Assembly: GCA_021202275.1 (NCBI GenBank)
Contig: JAJQDI010000028.1
Span: forward strand, 67,347-131,346
Direction: 5' to 3'
Length of the DNA: 64,000 bases
Source: Bacteroides sp.
GTDB taxonomy: Bacteria > Bacteroidota > Bacteroidia > Bacteroidales > Bacteroidaceae
Shown piece by piece: positions 1 through 9,771 of the stretch. The position numbers and the translations under genes are program-made. Within the stretch, counting starts at the first letter, position 1; every line of letters begins with the position of its first letter. Under the pieces are notes generated by a model. That model was not told the DNA's origin and did no database searches. It saw nothing but the letters and a program-made list of their open reading frames with translations.

Positions 1-31
1 AACTATTTCATTAGTAAACAACAAATTCAAC

Positions 32-439
32 ATGAAGAAAATTCTGCTTTTTACCGTGGCATTGATAGCTTGCAGCTACAGTGCTTTTTCACAGGATGTC
101 TATTTTACAGATCAGAATACCAGTATTGATAAATCCCGGATGACTGCCAGTGTATACTGCAGTGAAGACGTGACAGTGGTTTTTGAGGTGATGACTTCCC
201 CTAACAGTATAAATAGAGACTGTAGTGCGAGTTTTATGATTATTAATTCCAGTAATTATGTATATGACTATCTGCCTGCGGGTTCGGCTTCTACAAGAAA
301 ACCCATCACTGTCAACCTGAAGCAAGGTAAATCTTTTGTTGAAATTACCGCAAGCAGTGCGAGTGCTATATTGTTGATCAGTACCGTGAACGGAAAACCA
401 CACAGTGCGATGCCATTGACGTTGTTTGCTAATAATTGA
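32..439 (+). CDS. small secreted protein of unknown function
   Basis: Encodes 135 residues that I do not recognise as a named family. Residues 1-20 form a clear Sec signal peptide (two lysines, hydrophobic core LLFTVALIAC, small residues, then SFSQ), so the mature protein of about 115 residues is exported. The mature part is rich in Ser, Thr and Val and has two cysteines (about residues 43 and 60), suggesting a small beta-sandwich with one possible disulfide; this is inference. It stands alone, with a terminator hairpin just downstream and the primase-helicase gene converging on it. The ATG at 32 gives the signal peptide directly. Confidence 0.7.
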   Translation: MKKILLFTVALIACSYSAFSQDVYFTDQNTSIDKSRMTASVYCSEDVTVVFEVMTSPNSINRDCSASFMIINSSNYVYDYLPAGSASTRKPITVNLKQGKSFVEITASSASAILLISTVNGKPHSAMPLTLFANN

Positions 440-477
440 TCCCATCCTTCCGGCTAGTCGGATGGAAACGAATTGTT

Positions 478-510
478 GAGAGTATCCTTCCAGGACACTC
501 TCTTGTTTTT
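478..510 (+). terminator. Rho-independent terminator
   Basis: Arms GAGAGTATCC and GGACACTCTC (one mismatch in ten) enclose a 5-base loop and are followed by TTGTTTTT. It lies 39 bases after the stop of the small secreted protein. Confidence 0.7.
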
Positions 511-554
511 GAGGGCATCCCGGTTTTTCCGGGTGGGGTAAGGAGGCAGGTAAA

Positions 555-580
555 GGGCATCCGGAGATTGCCGGATGCCC
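555..580 (-). terminator. hairpin terminating the primase-helicase gene
   Basis: A perfect 10-bp stem (GGGCATCCGG / CCGGATGCCC) with a 6-base loop lies 14 bases past the stop codon of the minus-strand primase-helicase. The following T run on that strand is only TTT, so termination is likely but not certain. Confidence 0.5.
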
Positions 581-594
581 TCCCGGTGGTCGGT

Positions 595-2469
595 TTACTC
601 TCCGTTGTGAGGCTCTGCTGCGGGCTCCCGTTCGCATACCTGTGTGGCTTCCTTCTCCTCTCCGAACTCCAGCTTCCCGTTTTCCGGCGGCGTCTCTTCC
701 GGCAGCCAGCAGGTAGAGTCGTACTTCACATGCGTGATCCGGTCTTTGGGGTGGGGTGCGGTGGGGTTCTCTTCGCGGGAGAGGTAGCGGCCGTTTGTGG
801 TGTCGAACACAAAGGAGGCCGTACCTTCGGTGCCGAGCTGGCGGAAGCGTACCTTCTCTACATGCACCCGGGCCACTCCGGCCTCTTTGTCTCTCTCTAC
901 CACGAGGCCGAAGTCGCAGATATTCTTGAAGTTGGCCGATCCGCTGATGTCGTACAGCGATGGGGTGAGGTAGCGACCGGTGGCGCGGTCGCGCTCCATC
1001 TTTTTGGGATGGGCCACTAAGGTCACCAGGCACTGGTGGCGGACGGCGAAGTTGAGCAGGTGGCTCAGGAAATGGCCGATGTAGTTGGTCTCGCTCTCCC
1101 TGCCGGGCAGCTGGTGGTCGAACCGGTTGAAGGGATCGAGCACCAGCAGGCGGATGCCCCGCCGGCGCACCAGCTCACGCGCCTTCTCTAAGATGGTGTC
1201 TAAGGTATAGTCCTCTTCCGGAAGGATGTGGTAGACATTTCCGGAAAGGAAACGCACCGCCTGGTTGTAGAGCGGTTCCGGCAGGCGGCGGGGATGGAAG
1301 CGGCAGCCGGTGAGCCTTTCGATGTGCTTGCGCATGTGATAGACCAGAGGCATGTTCTCCGGACTGAAGAAGGCCACTTTCCATCCGTGGCGCAGGCAGA
1401 GGCGGAGCATCAATTCGTCGGTAAATTCCGACTTGCCGCTGCCGGGTATACCGGTGATCACACACAGGCGGCCCAGTTCGAAGGTGCAGAGCTTGTCTAA
1501 GTGCTCCAGTCCCGTATCGGCTCCTTTCTCGAAGCCGTTGAGGAAGAGGGCCCGCAACTCTTCCCGGCAGTCGGCCGTAGTGAAGACCCCTTCCAGCGGA
1601 ATCTCTTCGGCCTGTGCCAGGGCAATGCGCAGGCTTTCTACGCCGTACTTCACCAGGTGCTCGTTGGCATCTTTGCAGCCGGGGCCGTAGGAGACCACCC
1701 GGCAACATTCGCCACCAAAGCGGCGGATCAGTTCGCGGTACAATACCTCGCCCTTCTCGTCGTTGTCGCTGGCAATATAGATCACCCGTTTGTTCTCGAA
1801 ATGGCTTTCTACAAAGCGGTCGAGCCACGAGAGGTTGTGGCTGGCTCCGGCAGGGGCACTCACCACGTCGTCGCGGCCGATGGCCATAAACGAGAGCGCG
1901 TCTATTTCACCTTCGGTGATGATGCACTCCGGGGTGTCGCGGATGGCGTCGATGTTGTAGGGGATCAGCTCCGCCCCGCTCACCAGCTTGAAGTTCTTGC
2001 GGGCATCCCGGAACTTGGTATTGATCAGTTTTCCCCCTTCGAAATGATGGAAGCAGGCGCAGTTCTCCTTCTGCCCGGTCTGCGGCATAAACTCCTGGTA
2101 TTCGCCGATCTGCATGCGGGTGAGTATCTCCTGCGGGATACAGCGCTCCTCTACAAACCAGCGCACCATCTTGTCGGAGAGCCGGGTGCGGTTGCGGTCG
2201 AAGACCGGACGCCGGAAGTGAGCGGCAGGGGCGGAGAGGGCTTTCCGGTTGTGGCGCTGCTGCCGCTCTTCGCGGCGTTCGATGGCTTCTAAGGAGAAGC
2301 TCCATCCGCAATAGTGGCACTTGCCCAACCCCTGATCGAGCTGGAGACTGAGAGATTTGTCGCTCTTGTTGCTACGGCTGTCCCGACACTGCGGACAGTA
2401 GGTCTTGAATTTACCGCTTGTGCGGCCGCCAGTGTCTACGTTCACTTTTTTGAAATCAAACATACTCAT
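595..2469 (-). CDS. Toprim/DnaB-like primase-helicase
   Basis: A 624-residue protein with the layout of phage T7 gp4/Twinkle-type primase-helicases, which make primers and unwind DNA at replication forks. An N-terminal zinc ribbon has Cys pairs at about residues 25/28 and 51/54 (CPQC, CHYC). A Toprim domain follows with EGEIDA (about 185) and SDNDEKG (about 233). A RecA/DnaB-type helicase domain carries the Walker A motif GIPGSGKSE (about 340). Such genes are typical of phages and integrated elements in Bacteroidota. Upstream on the same strand lies a broken DUF4373-type gene, also common in such elements, so the pair may be a mobile-element remnant. The frame is intact. The ATG at 2469 begins MSMFDFKKVNVD just before the zinc ribbon. 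Confidence 0.85.
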   Translation of the reverse strand: MSMFDFKKVNVDTGGRTSGKFKTYCPQCRDSRSNKSDKSLSLQLDQGLGKCHYCGWSFSLEAIERREERQQRHNRKALSAPAAHFRRPVFDRNRTRLSDKMVRWFVEERCIPQEILTRMQIGEYQEFMPQTGQKENCACFHHFEGGKLINTKFRDARKNFKLVSGAELIPYNIDAIRDTPECIITEGEIDALSFMAIGRDDVVSAPAGASHNLSWLDRFVESHFENKRVIYIASDNDEKGEVLYRELIRRFGGECCRVVSYGPGCKDANEHLVKYGVESLRIALAQAEEIPLEGVFTTADCREELRALFLNGFEKGADTGLEHLDKLCTFELGRLCVITGIPGSGKSEFTDELMLRLCLRHGWKVAFFSPENMPLVYHMRKHIERLTGCRFHPRRLPEPLYNQAVRFLSGNVYHILPEEDYTLDTILEKARELVRRRGIRLLVLDPFNRFDHQLPGRESETNYIGHFLSHLLNFAVRHQCLVTLVAHPKKMERDRATGRYLTPSLYDISGSANFKNICDFGLVVERDKEAGVARVHVEKVRFRQLGTEGTASFVFDTTNGRYLSREENPTAPHPKDRITHVKYDSTCWLPEETPPENGKLEFGEEKEATQVCEREPAAEPHNGE

Positions 2470-2549
2470 AGGTTTAAGGTTTTTGTTTTGTTTATTTAGA
2501 AAAGAGAGGTTTTATATGCCGGATGCGCCCACCTGGTTGGCAAAGCCGA

Positions 2550-2610
2550 TCTTCGATCGACTTTGCCGACCGTCGGTTCGTACATCGGTACATCGTACCT
2601 CTCTTTGTGT
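2550..2610. repeat. copy of the CCGACCGTCGGTTCGTAC dispersed element
   Basis: A block with the core CTTTGCCGACCGTCGGTTCG, then TACATCGGTACATCGTAC. A near-identical block in the opposite orientation is at 57382-57415, and diverged cores are at 4986-5016 and 22667-22692. The stretch 2470-3125 holds this block, a second partial copy (about 2649-2690) and the palindrome array that follows; no gene is seen in it. Confidence 0.65.
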
Positions 2611-2875
2611 TTTTACATCCGTGGACGCTCGCCAGCATATAGCCATCTTCAATCGTACATCGTACGTCTCTTTTTACATCCGTGGGGCGATGCTGTTGGC
2701 TACCGTGCTGGTTCGTAGGGGGGGCTGTTTTTATGTGGCTGCATACGATGTCGGTTCAGGGTACATATTCTTGTGTTTTCTGGTTGTAAATTAAATTGTA
2801 CATGCTGTTTTTATGGGTTGCGAAGATTCCGGGCTCATTTCCGTGCAAAAAGGCGGAGAACAGCGTCTGTTTCCC

Positions 2876-2980
2876 GTTTGCACCTGGCAAACGAGTCATT
2901 TGCCAGGTGCAAACGCATCATTTGCCAGGTTCAAACCGTTTGTTTGCCAGGTGCAAACGGATGGTTTGCCAGGTGCAAAC
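2876..2980. repeat. array of five GTTTGCACCTGGCAAAC-type palindromes
   Basis: Five 16-17-base units at 2876-2892 (reverse orientation), 2899-2914, 2921-2936, 2942-2958 and 2964-2980 (all forward, TTTGCCAGGTGCAAAC). Each unit is an imperfect palindrome with arms GTTTGC/GCAAAC around five bases. Spacers are 5-6 bases and do not resemble CRISPR spacers. A homologous four-unit array with the same 'first unit inverted' layout is at 57445-57527. Confidence 0.85.
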
Positions 2981-3125
2981 GGGCGATTTTCCGGGTTGGG
3001 GCCCATTTTTGCGGATATACACCAATAGCCGGAGATGGTTACCTGTCCTGATTTTTCTGTGTTTGCCAGCCTGGTCTCCTCTGCCCGGGTGGGTGCAGGG
3101 TGGTGGCCGGGAGCTGTCCTTCTTC

Positions 3126-4126
3126 TTACAGAATCCATTCCTGCGCCTGGTCGTCCCATACTGCCCTGTCTGTGGGTCGGGGTGGTGCGTGCTCAGGTAT
3201 GGGTCGTCCGAAGTAGGTGCGTTTTCCCTGTATCCGTTGTTCGTATCGGTAGATGTCCTCCCCGGGCGGGTTTTCGGTCTGCTGCAGGCGTTTGATGCTC
3301 CGTTTGCCCGTCGGTGAGCTGCTCCAGTAGAAGAACCTGCGTTTGGCATCTTCGAGGTTCTGTATGGTACTTTCCTGTGCACTCAGGCAGAGATAGGTCT
3401 CGAACTCGGTGAGCAGCGGCTGCAGGTACCGGATCACTTGTTTTCCGTGGGCGGTGTTTTTTGCGATGTTCCCCAGCCAGTGTGTTTGCCGGGGTATCTG
3501 GGCTATGATGTGCCTGATGCGTTGTTGTTCCCAGGGTATATCCACCTGCGTGTTTGTGTGTGTTTCTGTCTTTTTTTCCTCTGTGGCGATATCTTTTTTC
3601 TCTCTCTCGCTTTTTTGTGAGTGAGTATTCTTTTTCTTTTCTTTTTCTTCTCTTGTCTTTTCTTGTGTGTCTGAGGCGTTGTTGATAGTCAGTGAGTTAC
3701 AAACGTATTTGGGGCAAAAAGTTTCCGAAAAGTTCTCACTTTGTGCGGAAAAGTGGTCACTTTGTGTTCCCTTTTCTTGCGGAATGTGTTCACTTTTCTG
3801 GGGTGTGCAGGTGGTATGTGCCGGAAGTTGCCTCGTGGTTCTTGTGCGGCAGTTGGCCAGTTGCGGTGCTGCAAAGTGTGTGTCTGTGATCTGGAAAAGG
3901 CCATAATCTGTGATAATTCGTCTGAGGTGTTTGGTGTGTAAGCTCAATTTGCTTGCTATTTTTTAATGGATGTCAGCGGAGCCTGATATCCGGGCTTTCC
4001 AAAGAGGTTTTCCAGCAGTGCCCAGTAGATTCCGTATCCTTCGAAACCCTCTTTTTCCAGCAGTGGCACAAAACAATCGTTGTCGTACGAGTCGGCTGCG
4101 TGTTTAATAAATCTCAGGTCTTTCAT
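3126..4126 (-). pseudogene. DUF4373 (Lin1244/Lin1753-type) protein, frameshifted
   Basis: The N-terminal part reads MKDLRFIKHAADSYDND... EGYGIYWALLENLF, the start of the Lin1244/Lin1753-like (DUF4373) domain found in phage and element replication genes. The frame stops after ITSIKK-type residues at a run of six A's on the coding strand (3959-3964). In the -1 frame the domain resumes (HLRRIITDYGLFQITDTHF) and stays open to 3126. One added A restores a 333-residue protein with a charged, Lys/Glu-rich middle and a conserved helical C-terminus. Loss of one base, programmed slippage or sequence error are all possible. It lies upstream of the primase-helicase on the same strand, which fits a replication module. 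Confidence 0.7.
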
Positions 4127-4324
4127 GTGATTGATGTTGTTAGGTTAAACTCCCGGAGTTTGTCTGGATGGTGCCGGCAATCGGTCTGGTTGACTAAAGG
4201 AACGAGTGAAATCTGAACAAACTCCTGATTTTTTCTTTATCGGTTTTCTCTTTTTTTTCTCTCTGCAAAGATGGGGCAGAAAAGAGGAATGTTGTGCCAC
4301 GTAAATGTAGCATAGTAGTTTAAT

Positions 4325-4356
4325 TTTGTTAAATATGCAGGAATATTGTATCTTTA
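4325..4356 (+). promoter_or_regulatory. Bacteroidota-type promoter of the XRE-like gene
   Basis: TTTG at 4325-4328 and TATCTTTA at 4349-4356, spaced 20 bases, match the TTTG/TAnnTTTG pattern except for the last base. Transcription would start about 65 bases before the ATG at 4426. Confidence 0.5.
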
Positions 4357-4425
4357 TGCCAGAAATAAACAGACGAATGGGGGGTAAAAGAGATCACATA
4401 TATCTATCTATTCTATCAGATCACT

Positions 4426-4821
4426 ATGAAAAATGTAAGAAAAGAAAAACTGTTTGACCTTCAGAAAGGCGCGAGCGAAGAGGAAAGGATTTTTCTAAAG
4501 TCCGTAGGTGAGGTATTACATAGCTTACATCAATTGAGTCGGCTTCATATGCTTGATGTAGCGGTTTGCACCGGGATAGACCGGAATACGCTCACTCATA
4601 TTTATGCCGGAAGAACCCGGACTACTTTTGTCAATTATCAGCGTATCTTTGGCTGCTATCTGCAGGATGTAGGCGCTCAGTTTTACCTGTTGCATTTGTT
4701 GCGGCAATTGCCGCTCTGTGTGGAACAGCGTCTGAACCTGATTGTTTCACTGATGAATAATGAAGAGTGCAGGCACTTTCCACCTGAAAGACAAATCCTG
4801 ATCTGGAAAACGGGGGACTGA
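4426..4821 (+). CDS. XRE-like helix-turn-helix regulator
   Basis: A 131-residue protein. Residues about 40-75 (LDVAVCTGIDRNTLTHIYAGRTRTTFVNYQRI) fit an XRE/Cro-type helix-turn-helix, with the recognition helix around NTLTHIYAG. The C-terminal half is helical and unassigned. DNA binding and local regulation are inferred from this fold only. It is divergent from the DUF4373/primase pair, so it could control that module. The start is an ATG downstream of a recognisable promoter. No membrane segment is present. Confidence 0.55.
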   Translation: MKNVRKEKLFDLQKGASEEERIFLKSVGEVLHSLHQLSRLHMLDVAVCTGIDRNTLTHIYAGRTRTTFVNYQRIFGCYLQDVGAQFYLLHLLRQLPLCVEQRLNLIVSLMNNEECRHFPPERQILIWKTGD

Positions 4822-4984
4822 AATACATATTAGGGTTCTCTGTTTTTGTTTTTTCCTTTTCGCCTGCGAAAAGCAGCAGATAGCTTCGGGAAGGCGTATC
4901 TTGCCGGAACAGCGATCGGGAGGTTGTATACAGGCTTCCGATACGGGCAGGTGAGAGTGCTTTCCTGAGGTACGATTTACGGAT

Positions 4985-5150
4985 TTGCGAACCAACGGCC
5001 GACGAAGTCAATCAACGGTCAGCGAAGGGATCTACGATTGAAAAGTGATAAGTTGTAAGTAGTGAATGATAAGTTTTAGTGTATGGGCTCTTTTGCTCTT
5101 ATTTCCGCATACTACTCAGAACTTATGACTTAAAACTCAGAACTTAAACA
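4985..5150. repeat. composite intergenic repeats
   Basis: The gap 4822-5206 holds no gene. It contains GCGAACCAACGGCCGACGAAG (a diverged copy of the CCGACC/GGTTCG element) followed by AAGTTTTAG and ACTTAAAACTC-type arms (5041-5148) that belong to the AACTTACAACTCAAAACTTA family seen at 29942-30144. The two arms are inverted and could fold. Confidence 0.55.
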
Positions 5151-5206
5151 GGCAAACATCCTTCTTCCTGTTGTTCGTATGTTCTTCTGTCTGAAAACCG
5201 TCTCCC

Positions 5207-5947
5207 TTATAGTCTATACGTCATTCCCAGGGAAAAATAGATATTGCGCATGGTGAAACGGATGGGTACTTCGGAAGAGAAGTAAGGAATCACGCCCCAG
5301 GTGAAGTCGGCATAGAACCCCACGTGGGGGTTCATCCGGAATTCCGTTCCCAGGAGCAGGCCGAGGTCGAACCGGCGGGTATGGTCGCCGTAGTTAAGCG
5401 TGGCATAGGGCACTTCCCTCTCTTGCACCACAGGGCTTTCCACGACAATATCCACGTCTCTGACATTTCCTTTGAAAGAGCGGGAGAGGGCTTCGGCCAG
5501 GTAGATCCCTCCTTTGAGTTGCCACTGCGAACTGAACCGCCAGGAGGCATACACAGGCTGTACCAGGTAGAGGGTACTTACCCGGGTGGTGTTCTTTCCG
5601 GTCACGTATCCGGTGAGTGTGCCTACATTAGGTACATCTACGCTCAGGTGTACGTCGGTAACGCGGGTGCCCACCTTCATCCCTTTCCAGTCCAGGGTGA
5701 GTCCGGTACCGATGCCGAAATGTTCGTTGAAGTACCAGGTGAGGTTGGCTCCCATACGGGGGTTGAACCGGGGGTGGTAGCTCTTTATCTTCAGGTCACC
5801 GGGTATGGGCACCGGGGTAGTGGCACCCAGGTTGGCTCCCAGCAGGAAGTTGAAATCCAATCCGCTATCCATCTGTTGTGCCGGGGCGGTGGGCACGTGG
5901 AGTATACTGCATATACCCACGAGAAACATACATTTTCTGATATTCAT
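5207..5947 (-). CDS. PorT-like outer-membrane beta-barrel protein
   Basis: A 246-residue protein with a signal peptide (MNIRKCMFLVGICSILHVPTAPAQ) and then alternating polar/aromatic strands (LDFNFLLGANLG, HFGIGTGLTLDWKG, WRFSSQWQLKGGIYLA, HVGFYADFTWG), ending MRNIYFSLGMTYRL with the C-terminal aromatic typical of outer-membrane barrels. It fits the PF13568 'outer membrane protein beta-barrel' family; the substrate is unknown. The start at 5947 was chosen over upstream in-frame codons because it begins the signal peptide. It is divergent from the histidine kinase gene and may be a target of that system, which is inference. Confidence 0.75.
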   Translation of the reverse strand: MNIRKCMFLVGICSILHVPTAPAQQMDSGLDFNFLLGANLGATTPVPIPGDLKIKSYHPRFNPRMGANLTWYFNEHFGIGTGLTLDWKGMKVGTRVTDVHLSVDVPNVGTLTGYVTGKNTTRVSTLYLVQPVYASWRFSSQWQLKGGIYLAEALSRSFKGNVRDVDIVVESPVVQEREVPYATLNYGDHTRRFDLGLLLGTEFRMNPHVGFYADFTWGVIPYFSSEVPIRFTMRNIYFSLGMTYRL

Positions 5948-6222
5948 TTGTATGGTGGTTTGCAACAAACAGGCGGTTTCTCCGCAACTGTTTCTGTGGG
6001 TAACAACGGATCGCGCCCGATTGTTCCTTTGCGGCGGATATCTCCGGAAAAGCCGCGTCACACCGGACAGCAGGTAGGGTGTATATCGCATACGGAGAGC
6101 TGCCCGTTGGGGTGGAGATGGCTGCGCGCGGAAGACATAACAACGGTGGCTTCCGGGCCTGCATGCATCCGGAGATAAAGATTAAATTTATACAACACAA
6201 TGGAAGCTGCGATATATTGTCC

Positions 6223-6230
6223 TATCTTTG
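6223..6230 (+). promoter_or_regulatory. TATCTTTG promoter box of the histidine kinase gene
   Basis: A perfect TAnnTTTG box. It makes start codons before about 6240 unlikely and favours the ATG at 6252 or 6276. Confidence 0.55.
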
Positions 6231-6275
6231 TATACAGATACACATCATGTTATGGATCAGGACAAAATCTACGTA

Positions 6276-8316
6276 ATGACGACACAGGCACCGGGTGGTA
6301 AAGCCCGCTCTCTCTGGGTATGGATGGGAATTATACTTCTTGTTTCGTGCAGTAACTACCAGCCGTTTACCGATACGCAGGACGAGCTATCGGTACGGAT
6401 GATGGTACTGTCCGACTCTCTGTACAACCATCCTTTGTATGTAAGGGATCAGTTGCCCGGATTGTTGCGGCAAAGCGCAGACAGCTCTACCTGGTATCAA
6501 CTCCTGAATCTGTATGCCAAGACCCACGTGATGATGGGTAAGACTGTAGAGGCACGTGCCCTGCTGAACCGGGTAGCGGATTTTGCCAGGGCAGGTAATG
6601 ACCGTTCTCTGCTGGCAGAGGCTTACAATGCCATCGCGGTCACCTGCGACCAGGGTGGCCACAGTGACAGCGCCCTGTATTGGCTGCATCAGACCGAAGG
6701 GTTGATGACCTCTCCGCCGCAGACCAACTGGAAAGAGTAGTTATTGATGAACCTGGCGGATGGATACAACCGGCAGCAGGATTTCGTGCAGGGCGCTCAG
6801 TATTACCACCGGGCTCTGGCCTGGTGCGATTCGGTGGGGAAGCCGGAGAAAGACCGGTTTTTTTATCTATACCGGCCTGGGGCATACCTATATGGAACTG
6901 CGCAATTTTGAACGGTCTGACGCTTATTACGAAAAGGCCTCTCTGCTGTTTGACGAGGTCTCTCTGATGGAGCAGGCCACTTACCTCAACAACCGGGGCA
7001 ATTCTTATTATTTCCGGGGCGATTATGACCGGGCATCCGCTTATTTCCGGCAAAAAAGAGAGCTGCTGGAAGGGAAGCCTGAGATGAAATACGACGTCAG
7101 TCTTTGCCAGATCAACCTGGCAGAGATCTATCTGCTCCTGAATGATCCCGACTCGTGCCGGATCATGCTGGATGCCTGCCGTGATTTTTTTACGGAGTTG
7201 CAGCATCCCGAAGGCATGTATTACCTGCAAACGCTGGAGATCGGATGTGCCGTGCTGGAGAAAGACTATGCCCGTGCCCGCAGGCTAATGGCGGTGGCAG
7301 GTACCGATGCGGGGATGAGCGCAGATATGGTGCAGATCCGGAATACCTGGTACCGGAGGTTTTACGAGGAGACGGGAGACTACCGGACCGCACTCGATTA
7401 CTTCCGCAGGGACCAGCAATTCCAGGACTCCGTGCGCAGCCGGCGCACCCTGATGCACATCGCCGAGATGGAACTGCGCTATCAGCAGGATACCCGGCTG
7501 GTGCGGCAGCAGCTGCTCATCGAACGGCACCGGGGAGAGGCGGGCAGATGGAAATTCCTGCTTTCCCTCCTGGTGCTTTTGTGTGTTGCGGCGGTGGCAG
7601 TGACTGCGGTTGTCTATGTGGTGAACAAGCGTCGGAAAGAGGTGAAGGAACTGCGCCAGCGTCATTTACTTACCCAGTTGAAGATGGAAAATATCCGCAA
7701 CCGGATCTCTCCGCACTTTATATTCAACCTGTTGGACCGGGTGGCACCCGCTGCCGGACTGCCGGATGCCCGGCGCAGGTTGCTGGACGATGTAGCTGTG
7801 TTGCTCAAGCAGAACCTGAGGCTGGTAGACCGGTTTACGGTCTCTCTGCGGGAGGAACTGGATTTTATTGCATCTTACCTGCGCCTGGAACGGGAGATGA
7901 TGGAAGAGGACTTCACCTATACCTTAGAGGTAGATCCCGCGCTGGATCTGACCACCGTGACGCTGCCTTCGATGTTGCTCCAGATCCCTGTGGAGAACGC
8001 GCTCAAGCACGGCCTGCGTGGCCTGGCGGGCCCTAAGTGCCTGCGGGTGTCTGTACAATACGCGGATGGGGAGGTGGTGATACGCATCGAAGACAACGGC
8101 AGAGGATTCGGACGCTCGCACTCCCTGCATAGCCAGCGCACGTTCCAGGGCATACGCATCCTGGAACAGACCATCGGACTGCTCAATAGCTACAACCGCG
8201 AAAAGCTCCGGTTTGACATCCGTGACCTGCGGCAACACGACCGGGTGTGCGGGTGTCTGGTGGAGATCGGCATACCCGATGGGTTTTTGTATGCGATGTT
8301 TGATGCTTTTCAGTAA
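6276..8316 (+). pseudogene. TPR sensor histidine kinase, amber codon plus frameshift
   Basis: The intended product is a 679-residue sensor: a lipoprotein-like signal (MGIILLVSC), TPR-like helices through the periplasmic half, one membrane segment (about residues 425-450, FLLSLLVLLCVAAVAVTAVVYVV), then a LytS/YehU-type His_kinase domain with the H-box ISPHFIFNLL and an HATPase motif DNGRGFG. The frame has an in-frame TAG at 6738-6740 (context NWKE*LLMNLADGY) and, 117 bases on, one extra T in a run of seven (6858-6864) that shifts the frame before GLGHTYMEL. Removing one T rejoins it exactly. Its partner regulator lies 152 bases downstream. Confidence 0.8.
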
Positions 8317-8468
8317 AAACATACCGGATAAAGGAAAATTATGTCTGCATACTTCTTGTTTGGCTGTGTATGACGGAAAGTAAAGAGGGAGGCCTTTTTA
8401 ACCATTCAACTTTTTGTCTAATTTTGTTAATGTTAAATGTAGCATAATTAAAGGTAAAACAAGCTCCT

Positions 8469-9218
8469 ATGTACCATGTGATGATCCTGGATGACAATCG
8501 GGATGCTATAGAGAAACTCAAACATCAACTTAAAGAATACACCCACTTCCGGGTGGTCGCTACCGCCTCGGATGGGACCACAGGCAAAACTGTTATCCTG
8601 AAAGAGCGTCCTCACCTTCTCTTCTTGGACATTGAATTGCCGGATATGGATGCGTTCGAACTCATCCGGCAGATCGGTCCGGAGGTAGACTGGAACATGG
8701 AGATCGTGTTCTATACCGCCTACAACAAGTATGTGATCAAGGCCATCCGCAGCTCCGCGTTTGACTACCTCGTGAAACCGGTGAATAAGCACGAACTGGA
8801 CGAAACGCTCGGACGGTTCTGTCAGAAAGCAGAGGCTGTGTCGGACATCCGTTTCTTTGAAAAGGCTGCTTCCATTCCCCGTGAAAATATAGTGCTGATA
8901 TCCACTGTTTTCGGAAAAAGACTGGTGCATCTCCATGACATAGGTCTCATTCTGTATCACTCTGCCAGCAGCCAGTGGGAGATGGTGCTCACCGATGAGT
9001 CGGTACTGCGCATCCGGCACAAGATCAGTGCCCGGAAGATACTGGCTTTTTCCGACCTGCTGGTGAAAGTGAATCAATCCTGTATTGTGAATATCAACTA
9101 CCTCAGAGGGGTGGAAAACAACAAATGCGTGTTTCGCCCGCCCTTTTCCGAATACAAAGATATTGTCGTTACCAAAGAGGGCCGGAGAGACCTGGAAGGG
9201 GGATTGTTTATCCTGTAG
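8469..9218 (+). CDS. LytTR-family response regulator
   Basis: A 249-residue regulator. The receiver domain occupies residues 1-120 with the acidic patch LDDN near the start, the phosphoacceptor Asp in LLFLDIELPD (about residue 57) and the conserved Lys in LVKPVN (about 101). A LytTR DNA-binding domain follows, ending KVNQSCIVNINYLRGVE. It pairs with the upstream His_kinase-type sensor, as is usual for LytS/LytR systems. The gene ends with TAG, and read-through would add 18 residues of no recognisable kind, so TAG acts as a true stop here. It lies just before the dynamin-pair operon, which it might regulate (inference from position only). Confidence 0.9.
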   Translation: MYHVMILDDNRDAIEKLKHQLKEYTHFRVVATASDGTTGKTVILKERPHLLFLDIELPDMDAFELIRQIGPEVDWNMEIVFYTAYNKYVIKAIRSSAFDYLVKPVNKHELDETLGRFCQKAEAVSDIRFFEKAASIPRENIVLISTVFGKRLVHLHDIGLILYHSASSQWEMVLTDESVLRIRHKISARKILAFSDLLVKVNQSCIVNINYLRGVENNKCVFRPPFSEYKDIVVTKEGRRDLEGGLFIL

Positions 9219-9370
9219 ACCGCTCCCTGGCTTCGGTTGCTACCCTTGTACCGGAGGTTCACGCGGGGGTGAGCTATTTATCTTTTACCGGATCGTTTCA
9301 AGTCGAACCCGGAGCCGTGCCGTCTGTTTTCCACGGAAAGCCGATCGCAGGCTCTACAAATAAATGAAGA

Positions 9371-9749
9371 ATGGATTATATGGATCTGGATTCGGAATTT
9401 CCGGAGGAACATACCGCATCTGTCCCGGAAGACACCTGGGAATATGAAGAAGAAACGCTGCCTGACCGGGAAGAGGAGGAGACTCTTTGGATCGATGCGG
9501 ACCTGCCGGGTGAGACCGCCGGGGAAGAGTGGGCAGCAGACGCGGAGACGGATGCTTCCGATGCCTCTGCTCCCGGTGCGAACCGGATGCGGATCGCTGG
9601 GAGTGGTTTGCCTGGCGCGCAGGAACCCTCCCGTTGGGGGGGGCAACTTCGGAGGGTTTGGCAAGTGTCCGTGCGGATGTCGTTCGTATGTAGGGTCGGG
9701 CAAGTTTTGCAAAGCCTGTGGCCATTCGTACGACGCGCATGCCAGGTGA
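9371..9749 (+). pseudogene. acidic zinc-ribbon protein, frameshifted
   Basis: First gene of the dynamin-pair operon. The intended 125-residue product has a very acidic N-terminal two-thirds (MDYMDLDSEFPEE, WEYEEETLPDREEEET) and a C-terminal zinc ribbon with Cys pairs CPCGC and CKACGHSYDAHAR. A run of eight G's (9636-9643) puts the zinc ribbon out of frame; seven G's would read PSRWGGNFGGFGKCPCG. No family is recognised. The stop is 22 bases from the next gene. The acidic tail plus zinc ribbon suggests an adaptor, which is inference. Confidence 0.6.
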
Positions 9750-9771
9750 TCACATCTAATAACTGAAATAT

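Noticed and set aside
2876..2980. Possible CRISPR array
   Set aside because: Repeats are 16-17 bases with 5-6-base spacers, one unit is inverted, and no cas gene is near.
3953..4216. Plus-strand frame of 87 codons at the DUF4373 start
   Set aside because: The minus strand encodes the recognisable DUF4373 N-terminus over the same bases.
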